Assembly: GCA_021292165.1 (NCBI GenBank)
Contig: CM037878.1
Coordinates: 254,373,921-254,437,920, forward strand
Reading direction: 5' to 3'
Length of the DNA: 64,000 bases
From: Shinisaurus crocodilurus
Taxonomy: Eukaryota; Chordata; Lepidosauria; Squamata; Shinisauridae
A program made the position numbers and the translations under genes. The notes under the pieces are model-generated. The model made no database searches. It saw only the letters and a program-made list of their open reading frames with translations, and had not been told where the DNA came from. This document shows positions 20,863-31,680 of the stretch, in pieces (the first letter of the stretch is position 1; the number at the start of each line of letters is the position of its first letter).

Positions 20863-22984
20863 ATTACACATTGAAGGGTGATCTTGCCCATGACACTGCT
20901 CTCTCGTTTTCAGTGAGGGGGTACATCTGTGGCTGGCCTGTATCACATCAGATGGAAGATGGATGAGTAACATGATTGAATGTTCCTCCTTATTAAAAAA
21001 AAAAAAACCACAACCCTCTCCTGACAGAAACGTAGGGCCATCCTAAATGTTCAAATTAAGACATTTCCCCCCATTTTTTAAACACTCACCCATGGGGGGA
21101 TTTCAAGATGAAATTTAAAACCTCTTCTCCTAAAGTGCCATGATCCCAATCGAAATCAGAGCCATGTGCACTTGCAGGAGAGTAATGAAGACAATCACGC
21201 ATAGCTTGTCTATGCATGATTAAAGGAACATTTTGTTTGGGGCTTTAGTTGTCAAGAATAAGGGTTCTAGGCAAGTTTCCCCCTCCCGACATGCTAGTTT
21301 TTTAATGTGCAGGAATAAGGAGCTTAAATCATGGAAGCCCCCACTTGAATTCTGAAGTAGTGCAGCCTCAGTACAGGTTTACCATCAAAGCTAGAAATAG
21401 CCTACAGATGGTTTGAGCCCTTCTTGTGCTATTTGTCACATGTCAATGTTGTGCATATGGGATTAAAAAGTAGAAGCAATCCACTCTAAATCACATGCAC
21501 ACTGTAGCCAATGCAAGCTTCCATTTGTGTTACTGACATGGGAAATGCAACAAGTACTTTTAGTGTCATGCATGAAAAAGCCCCAAGAAAACGCACAACA
21601 CCACACAAGGGACATTCATTTCAGGCTCATCTTCTGGTAATGAGTCTCAGCTGTCTCCTCTTACTTAAGCATCATGTGCTAGAGGTTGAAATGACCTGTT
21701 TATTTCACCTTGCCAAGAGATGTTGAGCCCATAGTAATGAATGTGGCTTATTAATGTAACGGCAGTAAGTTTGCTAGAGTGGGATTGGCAGGTGTGCTTC
21801 CACACCTGAAGGCAAGTTGGCAATTTGTTTTGAGTGACCAGTCTATTTCTAGGAAGATGTTCACTTTTCAATTGCTTCCTTTCTGCTCTCAACATTCATC
21901 CCCAGTGAACTGCACCACCCCCGCACAGATATGTTGTGCTCTGGGCTACAGCTACCTTTTGCACTGTACGACCACATATATAATATACTCCCTCTGATTC
22001 TGCTCTTCATTTTTCGTTGTGGAGGTGAACAAAGCTAAAACCTGATCTCTTGTAAACATGAAAGCTGATTCCACAGGATAACAAAAATGAGAAGGGGTCA
22101 AGGGAGAATAAAATGTGGCCTGATACTGCACGGATGATTTTGTTCCACCCAGATGCACACAAAATGAGGACTGAGACAAGTCCCCTTTCAACCATCTCTG
22201 GGATCATTTCATATCTCAGTGGACAGGGAACAGACACTTCAGAGATCTCTCCTCCCAGAAATGAGCCTGCCATGGAATTTGCAAACTCCCAGAAGCCCGT
22301 CAAATTGATGACATTTGACTCAGAAAGCTGTGTAAATAGCGCAGGCTTCTACAGCTTGTCAAAGGTTTGGTCCCAGGGATCTCAGAGGACCTCAGGCAAC
22401 TGAGCAATTTAGCGCAGGTATCTCTAATCTAAAGGAGCAAAACACTGTCACCCTGCCAAACTGGTGTAAAAAGATGGTGAAGAAAAGCAATCCCTTCTGC
22501 ATATATCAAGGAAGGAGAGCAATGATAATGCCAAGGCACGCTGGTGACAGATGCTGGAAACATCTGGAACCACAATAGAAGCAGCTAAGTGGGGTCAGTA
22601 CGGTCACAGAAGTAAACCAATATTTTCTTTTCCACATACAGTCTTATTTCTACTGCTAGTGTGGAGATGGAACAGAGATAATGGGCAAGTTCGCCCATCA
22701 TGCTAAGCCACCCTGAGAATAAGCCACCATGGGTTGGTTGTTTACTGAACCCACAGTACTCCAGACAGACAGTCAGGCTTGCAGTGGCTTGTTTTACCCC
22801 TCATTCACCCTCAGTCCTCCCGCCAGCTCCAGCATGTATTCCAGGTGCCATTGGGGCAGAACTCCTCGTTACCTCGGTCCCTAGGTCAGCACCCTTTGGG
22901 CAATTGGTCCGATGGGGTTGTTGGCTACAAAGGGAAACTCCCCCCCCAGGCATCTGCTCACCAAATGGAACTAATTTTTTGAGC
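20863..22984. other. No gene recognised
   Basis: Includes an A run at about 20997-21007. The open frames (for example 22113-22403, 22007-22303 and 22700-23101) overlap on opposite strands and lack domains. Near 22660-22750 the words gccaccctgagaataagc and accatgggttggttg echo the inverted-repeat element at 24163-24349. Confidence 0.45.
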
Positions 22985-23632
22985 CCTTATGGATGTGGTA
23001 ACGCACATGTATGCGCTATACATAGGGCTACCTTTATACCTAGTCCGGAAACTGCAACTACTGCAAAATATGGAAGCCAGACTGGTTACTGGTACACCTA
23101 GGGGTGCCCACATCACACCAGTTTTAAAAGCACTCCACTGGCTGCCAATCAGTTTCCAGGCGAAGTATAAAGTGTTGCTTATTACCTTTAAAGCCCTACA
23201 TGGTTTGGGTCCAGGCTACCTACGGGATCGCCTTCTCCCATACAATCCGCCCCGCACACTTAGGTCCTCTGGGAAGAATCTACTTCAGTCAGCCAAAACT
23301 AGGCTGACAAGTATTACCCAGAGGACCTTCTCTTCTGCTGCTCCCAGATTATGGAATGGCCTGCCGGAGGAGATTCGTCAACTTACCAGTCTTTTGGAAT
23401 TTAAAAAAGCCATAAAGACTGATCTCTTTCGGCAGGCCTATCCGGCGGAATTTTAGGATGTCTTTAAGATGTTTTAAAGATGTTTTAAGATGTTTTTAGG
23501 ATGTTTTAAGATGTTTTAATAGTATGTGTTGTGTTGTTTAGTTTATGTATTTTATATTTTCTGCTGTTCCCCGCCTCGATCTAGCTGGAGAGGCGGGTAA
23601 TAAATAAATTTATTATTTATTATTATTATTAT
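22985..23632 (+). mobile_element. L2-like LINE, C-terminal ORF and 3' end
   Basis: An open frame of 155 codons (22989-23456) matches the C-terminal domain after the reverse transcriptase of L2-type LINEs. It reads LYIGLPLYLVRKLQLLQN, then LHWLPISFQAKYKVLLITFK, ALHGLGPGYLRDRLLPY and APRLWNGLPEEIRQLT. It ends with a natural-looking stop at 23454-23456. Downstream are four to five imperfect copies of gatgttttaa, then the LINE tail ctagctggagaggcgggtaa and an ATT run. 5'-truncated, with an intact reading frame over what remains. It differs from the other L2 copies here, so it is a separate subfamily. Confidence 0.85.
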
Positions 23633-24162
23633 TCACCAGCTTTTTAAAAAAATAATAATTTCGAGGACTTTCACTGTTGTGCAACTCTGCCTCTCTGATA
23701 TTTAGCCAAGCATTCCTGTATTCCCCTCTTCCACTTCAGTGCTTACATTGCTAGCTAGCAAACACTTGTAAAAAAATTTTTTAAAAATTGGCTGCTTCAT
23801 GTTACTCTAAAGTAAGCACACCCACTCCCAAAGTAAGAGCACCCGCTGGCAAAGCACCCACCACTTTTGCTTCTGCCCCTCCACCCTTCTTGCTTGTTGC
23901 TTCTCTCCATTGCCAGCTGTTACATCTTGATAAGGGTTACAGAGCAGTGAGTGGGATGAGGAAACAAACCAATGTCATGGCACAGCAGTAACATGGAGGG
24001 GGAAATGTACATTTGTGGAAATGTAAAGGCAGCTGTCAGCTGAGGAGGGATGAGGGAGGATGGCGGCAGCATGAGTGAGATTGCGAGGAGCGACAGGGCT
24101 TTTTGCCACTTAGGTCAGGCGACTCTCTAGCTGTTCCTGGCAACCCATGATAAAATCATCCT
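23633..24162. other. No gene recognised
   Basis: Unassigned sequence. Near 23800-23880 the words aagtaagcacacccactccc and aagtaagagcacccgctggc form a short imperfect direct repeat. Confidence 0.45.
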
Positions 24163-24349
24163 GCCAGGTTCGGATGACACAACAAACCACCATGGGTATG
24201 AACAACCCTAAAACCAGCCATGGGTTCTCAGTGTGGCTCGTTCATGAAAAATAAGCCACCCTACAGGAACCGCACTGGGTTCGCATGACTCGACAACGAA
24301 CTAAGGCTGATCACCCATGGTGGGTTGTCATGTCATGAGAACCAGGTCA
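24163..24349. mobile_element. Inverted-repeat element, candidate MITE
   Basis: The left arm ccaggttcggatgacacaac, followed by aaaccaccatggg, is mirrored by the right arm cccatggtgggttgtcatgt, then catgagaaccagg. The arms are imperfect. No clear target duplication flanks them. Sequence near 22660-22750 shares the word caccatgggttggttg, so this may be a dispersed family. Confidence 0.5.
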
Positions 24350-27164
24350 ATAAGCCTTTGGTACAATCTTAATGCTGTTTGTATGAGATACTCGCAATTT
24401 CATAAACAAAGCTAGTTTCAAAAGCTATGGAACAAGGAGAAAGAAGGGATTTTATAAAACTTCAGCAGGATATAATTTCTGAGGCTATGTTTCCCTGAAC
24501 ACATAGCAAAAGGCAAGCACAAGTTGTTATATCTATTTCCTTCAGTTTGTTACACTTGCTAAATGTGAATCAATCTCCAGTTTGGGGGGAAGCAACAAAT
24601 AAAAATCACATCTTGAGCACATGATTGTGCAAGCATGGTTCTAATTCAGTGAGTGAAGAATGGCCTTCAGAGTAGTATATCACGTAGGATGCTAGGTGTG
24701 TAGCGTGGAATTGCCATCCTTCGTTGACTTATTTTTTACAGGGTGTCCAACAACACCATCATCCTATCATTGTCATCATGTATTTTCCCTGTAGTTCTTC
24801 TGACGTTTTTCTTTTCTTTCTGGAACGGAAGCGTGCAGGCGCCCTTGGTGCTATTCTTCCACCTTTTTAAAAGGGTGGGTTTGTGATATGGGCAGTGATG
24901 CATTGGGGGCAAGTTGCTCAAATCGCTTTGCTAAGATGGTGGTGAATGGAAAAGTATTTTTTAAATCATTTTTTAAAGTTAGAATTATAGTATTACAGCT
25001 ATCTATGGCTACAAAACTAGCTATAAAAATGATAGCTAGAAAAGCATTTTAGCACTAATTAAAAGATTGATTATAAAAAGGGGGTAATTGGGTAATAAAA
25101 TGGCACCCACCCCAAAGGTTACAGTGAATGTGTGCTGTGTTTCAGTGGCTGCTCAGGTAACTTGACGTTCCCCTTCTCCCGCCACAGTGTTATGTCATGC
25201 TCACTGCTGTGGATGAAACATAGCAGCATGAACATACAGAAAAAGTGCAATATCCCCAATAGAGAAAAATAAATAAATAATTGTAATTCTGCTTGTAGCT
25301 TATGGTGGAATGATTATTAGTGCTAGGAGCTAGCTATCTGGAAGTGGTCCATGTCTTCCAGTGCATGGTAAAAAGAAACTCACACTTAGTCCAGACCGAC
25401 TGTTCGTGATCCTATAATCAATAAGGCAAGAGCTTTGGGTGTAATTCAGAAAAACATTAAAATGTGCTCAAGTTCTATCAATATCAAAAACACAATGAAG
25501 CAGTTAACTGTTCATGATTTCAGTGGGGCTTAAGTGCACTTAACCTTTCTCTGAATTTCACACACTATATGTAAAAGAACTTCACAGCTATTGTGATCCC
25601 AGCTTCCCAGCAGTAGGAACAGTATGACAGAAATAAGTAAAGATGAGGGATGCACATGCAGCAGGCTACTCGACTGGAAAAAAACAAAACAGGTCCCTTT
25701 GAGCAGCCACCTCAAACATCAAAACACCACGGGGAGATGTTCCGATGTTCAATCTGCTGTGCAAATGGACAGATTCTGTTAATGCTGGCCAGCCAGGAAG
25801 GCTCTTCTTTCAGGGAAAAATTGGACAGTTCGGGGCTGAAAGCCACCCCACCCACTATGGATGACCCAAGAGGGGTGGCTTTCAACCCCTACCTACCCTC
25901 TCATCTTGCCTCTGCAGGGGTGCCAAGAATGAGTGGTGCCATTAGTTCCTATGAGGGGGAGAATAATCAGCTTTTGGGTCAAAATTGGAGAATGGTGGGG
26001 GTGCTGAGAGCCACTGCCATGAGTCATCCACAGGAGGTGGGCTTTACATCCCAACCTCTGGTTTTGCTCCTAAAGCTTCTTCTCCCCCCCCCCCCATTGG
26101 AACTAAGGGCTTCATTGGTTCCTATGGGAGCAGGAAAAAGCAGCTCTGTCTTGATGCTGGCCAGTGAGGCAGGAAATGCAAACTTTGTTGACCAGCATGT
26201 AGAGAGCATGCAGACAGAGAAGGATGAGCAGAATAGTATAGCCTCTGCTCAAACTGTGTCATTCTTCTCACTCAGATTCTGCTCATAGAAATCGAGCAGG
26301 GCTGTTTCCCTTCACTAGCAGACCCTCTCAGTTTCTCATGACATTGCTACTAAAAATGAATGCTTTATCCCACCCAGTTAATCTACCTGGCATGCCTATA
26401 AGGGGGAAGGGAAAATATGATCCTGCCCCCCCTCTTTAAATGCATGTGAGGTTTATCATCTGCATTAGTAATTGGTGAATACAAGGGGTGGCCCCTTTTG
26501 TAGATTTGCTAACTTAAAAGGGGTGCGTAACCTTTTGTGTCAGGAGTAAGCATTGGGACTGGACTGACCAGGAAGCAATTGATGCATTCTTGGTAGAGCA
26601 CCATTCCGCTTGGGACAATGCAACCGAAGGAGCTGCGGTAGATTTTCAGGTAGCATACATGGACCTGACAAGACCTGAACATTCTGCATTTTTTCACAGA
26701 GAGCTTATCCCAGGAAGGAATGACAAGATGCATGAATATGGCACACTTCACAATTTCCAGTGGCCCAAACTTCTGTTCTGACCATTGAAGACAGCCTCTG
26801 GAATGTGCGGACTGGCCACTCTTTCGAATGAGCTGGAGCTTGCTGCTTACAAGCCTGCTATGGGATGCCCCCTTGCAGCCACTGGACCGGAAAACAGATC
26901 CTGTTTTTAAGGGGTGGTGTCTCATTGGTCTCTTTGATTGACAGAATTGTCTATTCTGCCAGGCCATAACAAAAAAAGAAGAAGAAAAAAGAAAGGAAGG
27001 CAAAGGAAGCAACAACCACCTTAAATGTAATTTTTGAAGACCTCTTTGAGATTTGAACATTCATGCCAGGAGACAGAAATCAAGAGCTTTGCAGTTTGTT
27101 ATCGTAGGTTTATTCATGGCAAAAAGCATGTAAATGGATCTTGGGGCAAGAAGGACTGGATCGT
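24350..27164. other. No gene recognised; some internal repeats
   Basis: Open frames at 25650-26288 (212 codons) and 26509-27060 minus (183 codons) are the longest, but neither shows a domain. The first runs over a C run (26086-26095) and two diverged direct copies of atgctggccag (about 25780 and 26153). A similar pair is ttagttcctatgaggg and attggttcctatggga (about 25945 and 26115). This suggests an internally repetitive element of unknown type. Confidence 0.4.
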
Positions 27165-27439
27165 GGGGCTGACTCTACCATTAGGCAGAGTGAGGCTGTT
27201 GCCTCAGGCGGCAGATGATGGGAGGTGTAGTGGAGCCAGCGTGGATGGCAGCCACTTGACTGCTCCCCTCTGTTGGAGAACAGAGCTGTGTGGCCTGCCT
27301 AACACCCCTGCTGCCTTCAGGTGTGGAGGAGGCTGCTGTCCTGTCCCATCACCAGTGTTGGAGTAAGATTCAATTCTCACTGTGGTCAGCTTCCATATTG
27401 ACTTTCACCTCAGGCAGCAAAATCTCTTGGGCTGATCCT
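27165..27439 (+). mobile_element. Short TIR element, family B, copy 4
   Basis: Left end ggggctgactctaccattag; the right end complemented is aggatcagcccaagagattt. It aligns to the reverse complement of 1870-2077 at both ends. Its middle (ttcaggtgtggaggaggctg, ctctgttggag) matches the complement of 12934-13180. Flanks tggatcgt and gctggttt do not match, so the target duplication is lost or the boundary is off. Non-coding. Confidence 0.6.
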
Positions 27440-29686
27440 GCTGGTTTGGAACAGCTGCTCCTGTTTCTTGCCCAGGTTGTCAAAGGTACCCTAGTCCATC
27501 TCTAATATTAGGAGTGGAAGAAGAGCATTGGCTGAAATTTCTGGGGGCTTCCGCAGGAAGCATGATGGTCAAACATCCACAATTATTTATTCTAGGAAAG
27601 CTCACCCTGCTGCCTCTCCCTAAATACTATGGGTATATTCCTTGACTCAGACTCAAATATTTTAAAGTGTGATGTGTGTAGACTGCTTAGAAGCAGGGCG
27701 GCTGGAGAGCCAACTACTGCCCAGTTCCCGAGTCAGTCCCAGCACCCTGAACTAACTTGGTCAGCCCTAAAGCTTTTATAGGACAGTCAAATGAAAACCA
27801 AGTGAAGTTATTAGTGCGGAGGAAGGGTGCTGCTGCTTGGTGTCATACCCCCTAGTTTGCCCTCTATCTGTGCCATCTATTTCCTCTCCCTAGATGAAGG
27901 GCATTGTATGTATGTATTAGCACGGCACTTGCCCTCCTTGCCCACAGCCACTGCCATTCTGACCTCCCCAATTCACTTTCCAATTAATTTCTCTGCTCCT
28001 GAGAAACAGCTCAGCAGGGAGCTTCTTGGTCTTCCTCTGCCCAAGTTTGGTTGGTCAAAATAGCCTCTGGAAATGTCTAGCTGAGTCCCCAAGTAGGGTA
28101 TCATAAATTGGAAACAGCATTGCGCTGAAAGGATAGGCACTTCATTGGGGTTGAAATAGCAGCTCCCCAGGATTCAAACTGACAACTACATTCCCAAAAG
28201 GATGAGTTTGACTGAGCCTTAAAACTCCATAGTATCGGTGGGGCTCAGAATACTGTTTAAAAGCCTCATGTATTCCCCCCCCCTCCACACACCCATTTGC
28301 TCACATAAATACACATACATCCTGACCTCACTGTCTAAAAGGCTATGTACTGACGGCTAATAAAATGGGCAGTTTTATAAAGCTGAACATTTTAATTGTT
28401 TAGGTTAAAAGAAAGGCTGTAATTATTCTAAAATATAGAGGAACAAAGGCATTCCAGGCTGCTCCATGTTTTCATGGTGCGGTTGGTTTCTTTGAACGTG
28501 GCGCCCTGAAGAAGGCCTACTAAATATCAGCTAAGATTTCTTGCCTGTCAGCTGAAAGCCACAGAACACTTAAACCTTTTCAGCTATAGTTAAAGGTGGC
28601 GAGGGACACTAATATAAGAGTTACTTACATTAGGGAAGGAACAAAAGGGAGGGTTAACAGAAAAGTTTTTCCCACAGGAAAGTCCCCCAACCTCAAAACA
28701 AACAAACAAACAAACACTTCCCTGGCACACAGAAAATTAAAGAAGAGAGACCCAGTTTTTCCATAAATCATGAGAACAAAAAAAATGTCTAGATCTGCTT
28801 AATGGGCCACTCTAGATTTATTGCCTTCCCAATGTAGTATTAGCTAGTGTCAAAATACAGACAATTTGTTGGGGAACTTGCAGCTCTTCCCTCTGAGTGC
28901 CTAAACAGTCCTTGAGCCACCTCATTCTTATGACTACAGGCAATCATTTGTCATATGGTGACAACTCATCACAGGGCAATTGCAACGGTAGGTGGTGTCA
29001 AGCTTGTATACATTTGGCCAAGGGATAATGAACTTTACCACATCTCCACCACCCGCCTCTTCAAGGTCAAGACTTGTGGAGGAGGAGGGAGGAGGAGGAG
29101 GAGGAAGGCAGGTAGCATTTTGGAGAACATCCTCACCCCTCGGAAGAAGATTGCTGTATCTGCAGGTAGGAGGAAATAGGTCTGAGCAGGTTATTCAAAT
29201 GTCAGGCGTCTAGAATGGCAGGCAAGGTGTCTGGACCATGGATAGATCACAGGGTGCTGAATGAAGGCCTAGGTCAGGTAAATTTAGATGCTGCTCCAGC
29301 ACTAGCTACTGAGTCCTGAAATACTGCAGATAGTAAGTGCATGGCTCAAGCCATACCACTTTCGGAAAGATCAGCTTACAGCGATAAGCAGTATTTCTCT
29401 GGTCCTATGACGTGTATTTTGGCTTTGCTGGTAAGTCTTGTAGCATACCCCTGGGTATGGCATGGAAGGTGGGATGATGGGGCCACAGAGGTCTCTGGAG
29501 AATAGGCACAGGCACATCTGGGGATGCTGCAAGGGAAACAATCCTGGGGGGTTGTAAAGGTGAGGTTGTTTCTCAGATTCTGCCTTCTCTTCAGTCAAGA
29601 ATCTGCCCTGTTCTCCAGTGACTGCTTTCCAGGATGGCAGAGAGATGAGCTCCTCATTGGCCATGGGCCCTGTGGCTTCCTCAGGC
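27440..29686. other. No gene recognised
   Basis: Contains a (CAAA)n run near 28698-28715 and a GGA-rich stretch near 29077-29107. The overlapping open frames at 28955-29213 and 29371-29739 have no recognisable domain. Confidence 0.45.
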
Positions 29687-29863
29687 ACCTCCCAAGAAAT
29701 ACCAGCTTTCTGGATGCATGTCTGACTTCTGGGCTATGACGGTATGCACAGTTTCCAACCAGTTTTGAGGATGTGGTAAATTCTGCCTCGCTAAGTGGGC
29801 ATATACATGTTACATACCAAATGGTAAACTGTAGTCACTCTCAGAGCCATAGATACAGGGGAG
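29687..29863. repeat. 177-bp direct repeat, source copy
   Basis: Identical by eye to 30206-30382, offset 519 bp. The repeat begins acctcccaagaaatacc and ends tagatacaggggag, which includes the first eight bases of the adjacent foldback element. The downstream copy therefore post-dates that element. Confidence 0.93.
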
Positions 29864-30040
29864 GCTGGTGACCCCTATGTCAGTGGGGCTTTGCAGGTTT
29901 TATTATGAGCTTTATAGGAGCTATCCATGGTGCTGCACTTCATCCCTAAAATAGGTTCACCACCGTGGATAGCTCCTATGAGAATAAAGCCTGCAATGGA
30001 TAAGGAGCCCCACTGACATAAGAGTCACCAGCCTCCCCTG
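29856..30040. mobile_element. Foldback/hAT-like MITE
   Basis: The left end caggggaggctggtgacccc, followed by tatgtcagtggggct, is mirrored at the right end by agccccactgacataagagt and caccagcctcccctg. Internal arms (gctatccatggtg and caccgtggatagc) extend the palindrome. The terminus caggg is hAT-like. Flanks catagata and tctaggtg match at 4 of 8 positions, so the target duplication is weak. No coding capacity. Confidence 0.75.
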
Positions 30041-30205
30041 TCTAGGTGTAGCTAACATTTGCATCACTGAGGTTCATGGTGCTTAGGTGACAACTGGGAC
30101 AGGCATAAAGGTCTGAGTCACTCCCTGTGGGCCATATTGTATTGGGGCCAAGTGCAGGGGTTGGGGGATTGTAGCACTGAATCAGTCACCTCCTCCACTG
30201 AGGCA

Positions 30206-30382
30206 ACCTCCCAAGAAATACCAGCTTTCTGGATGCATGTCTGACTTCTGGGCTATGACGGTATGCACAGTTTCCAACCAGTTTTGAGGATGTGGTAAAT
30301 TCTGCCTCGCTAAGTGGGCATATACATGTTACATACCAAATGGTAAACTGTAGTCACTCTCAGAGCCATAGATACAGGGGAG
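30206..30382. repeat. 177-bp direct repeat, inserted copy
   Basis: Second copy of 29687-29863, without the rest of the foldback element. It lies between two copies of the 12-base word cctccactgagg (30192-30203 and 30391-30402) and immediately upstream of the CR1 5' junction. It looks like templated filler DNA made when the CR1 inserted, or a separate templated insertion. Confidence 0.9.
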
Positions 30383-30394
30383 TGGAGATACCTC

Positions 30395-31680
30395 CACTGA
30401 GGTAAACAATGCAGTGATTACTAGAAGCCAGCATGGATTTGTCAAGAACAAATCCTGTCAGACTAATCTGATCTCATTTTTTGATCGGGTAACCTCCCTT
30501 GTGGACTGTGGGAATGCTGTGGACATTATATACCTGGACTTCAGCAAAGCTTTCGACAAAGTGCCTCATGATATCCTGATTAGTAAGCTAGCTAAGAGTG
30601 GGCTAGATGGAACAACTATCAGGTGGATCCACAATTGGCTAAAGAATCGGACTCAAAGAGTGCTCATCAATGGTTCCTTCTCAAACTGGGGAGAGGTAAC
30701 GAGCGGGGTACCACAGGGCTCGGTCCTGGGCCCGGTGCTCTTCAACATTTTTATTAATGACTTGGATGAGGAGGTACAGGGAATGCTTATCAAATTTGCA
30801 GATGACACAAAGTTGGGTGGAACAGCTAATACTCTGGAAGACAGAAACAAAATTCAAAGTGACCTCGATAGGCTGGAGCGCTGGGCCGAAAACAACAGAA
30901 TGAAATTTAACAGGGATAAATGCCAAGTGCTGCACCTAGGGAGAGGAAACCAAATGCAGAGTTACAGAATGGGGGACACTTGGCTCAACAATACTACAAG
31001 TGAGAAGGATCTTGGAATTGTGGTAGATCACAAACTGAATATGAGCCAGCAATGCGACGTGGCTGCAAAGAAGGCAAATGCAATTTTGGGCTGTATTAAT
31101 AGAAGTATAGCTTCCAAATCGCGGGAAGTGATAATTCCCATTTACTCGGCACTGGTTAGGCCTCATCTTGAGTACTGCGTCCAGTTCTGAGCACCTCACT
31201 TTAAGAAGGACATAGACAAACTGGAGAGGGTTCAGAGGAGGGCAACAAGGATGATAAAGGGACTGGAAACAAGGCCCTATGAGGAGAGACTGAAAGAACT
31301 GGGCATGTTTAGCCTTCAGAAAAGGAGACTGAGGGGAGATATGATCGCACTCTTCCAGTATTTGAAGGGATGTCACACAGAGGAGGGCAAAGATCTCTTC
31401 TCCTTCACCCCAGTTTGCAGGACACGGAATAATGGGCTCAAGTTACAGGAACCTAGATTTCACCTAAACATCAGGAAAAATTTCCTGACTGTCAGAGCAA
31501 TAAGACAATGGAATCAACTACCTAGGGAGGTGGTGGGCTCTCCCAGTCTGGAGGCATTCAAGGTGCGGCTGGACAGACATCTGTCAGAGATGCTTTGACC
31601 TGGATTCCTGCATTGAGCAGGGGGTTGGACTCGATGGCCTTGTAGGCCCCTTCCAACTCTACTTTTCTATGATTCTATGA
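30395..31680 (+). mobile_element. CR1 LINE, 5'-truncated, young, one in-frame stop
   Basis: The reverse transcriptase runs in a single frame from about 30395 to 31598. In order it shows SQHGFVKNKSCQTNLISFFD, VDIIYLDFSKAFDKVPHDIL (box with the first catalytic Asp), GVPQGSVLGPVLFNIFINDL, the catalytic KFADDTKLGG (about 30785-30820) and SALVRPHLEYCVQF. The only interruption is TGA at 31188-31190, where CR1 proteins usually have Trp. The same frame continues with APHFKKDIDKLERVQRRATR, KRRLRGDMIALFQYLKG and WNQLPREVVGSPSLEAFK. The 3' end is cattgagcagggggttggac, ending in the CR1 octamer-type repeat ctatgattctatga. The endonuclease domain is missing. This 3' end is the tail used by the 5S-headed SINEs. 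Confidence 0.95.

Noticed and set aside
25650..26288. 212-codon open frame, plus strand
   Set aside because: Low-complexity, runs over a C run, no recognisable domain, with competing frames on both strands.
26509..27060. 183-codon open frame, minus strand
   Set aside because: Composition and content look random; the start is serine/phenylalanine-rich because of an A/G-rich tract on the plus strand. No domain or gene context.
30414..31190. 258-codon open frame as a host gene
   Set aside because: It is a CR1 reverse transcriptase with the FADD catalytic box and CR1 3' terminus.
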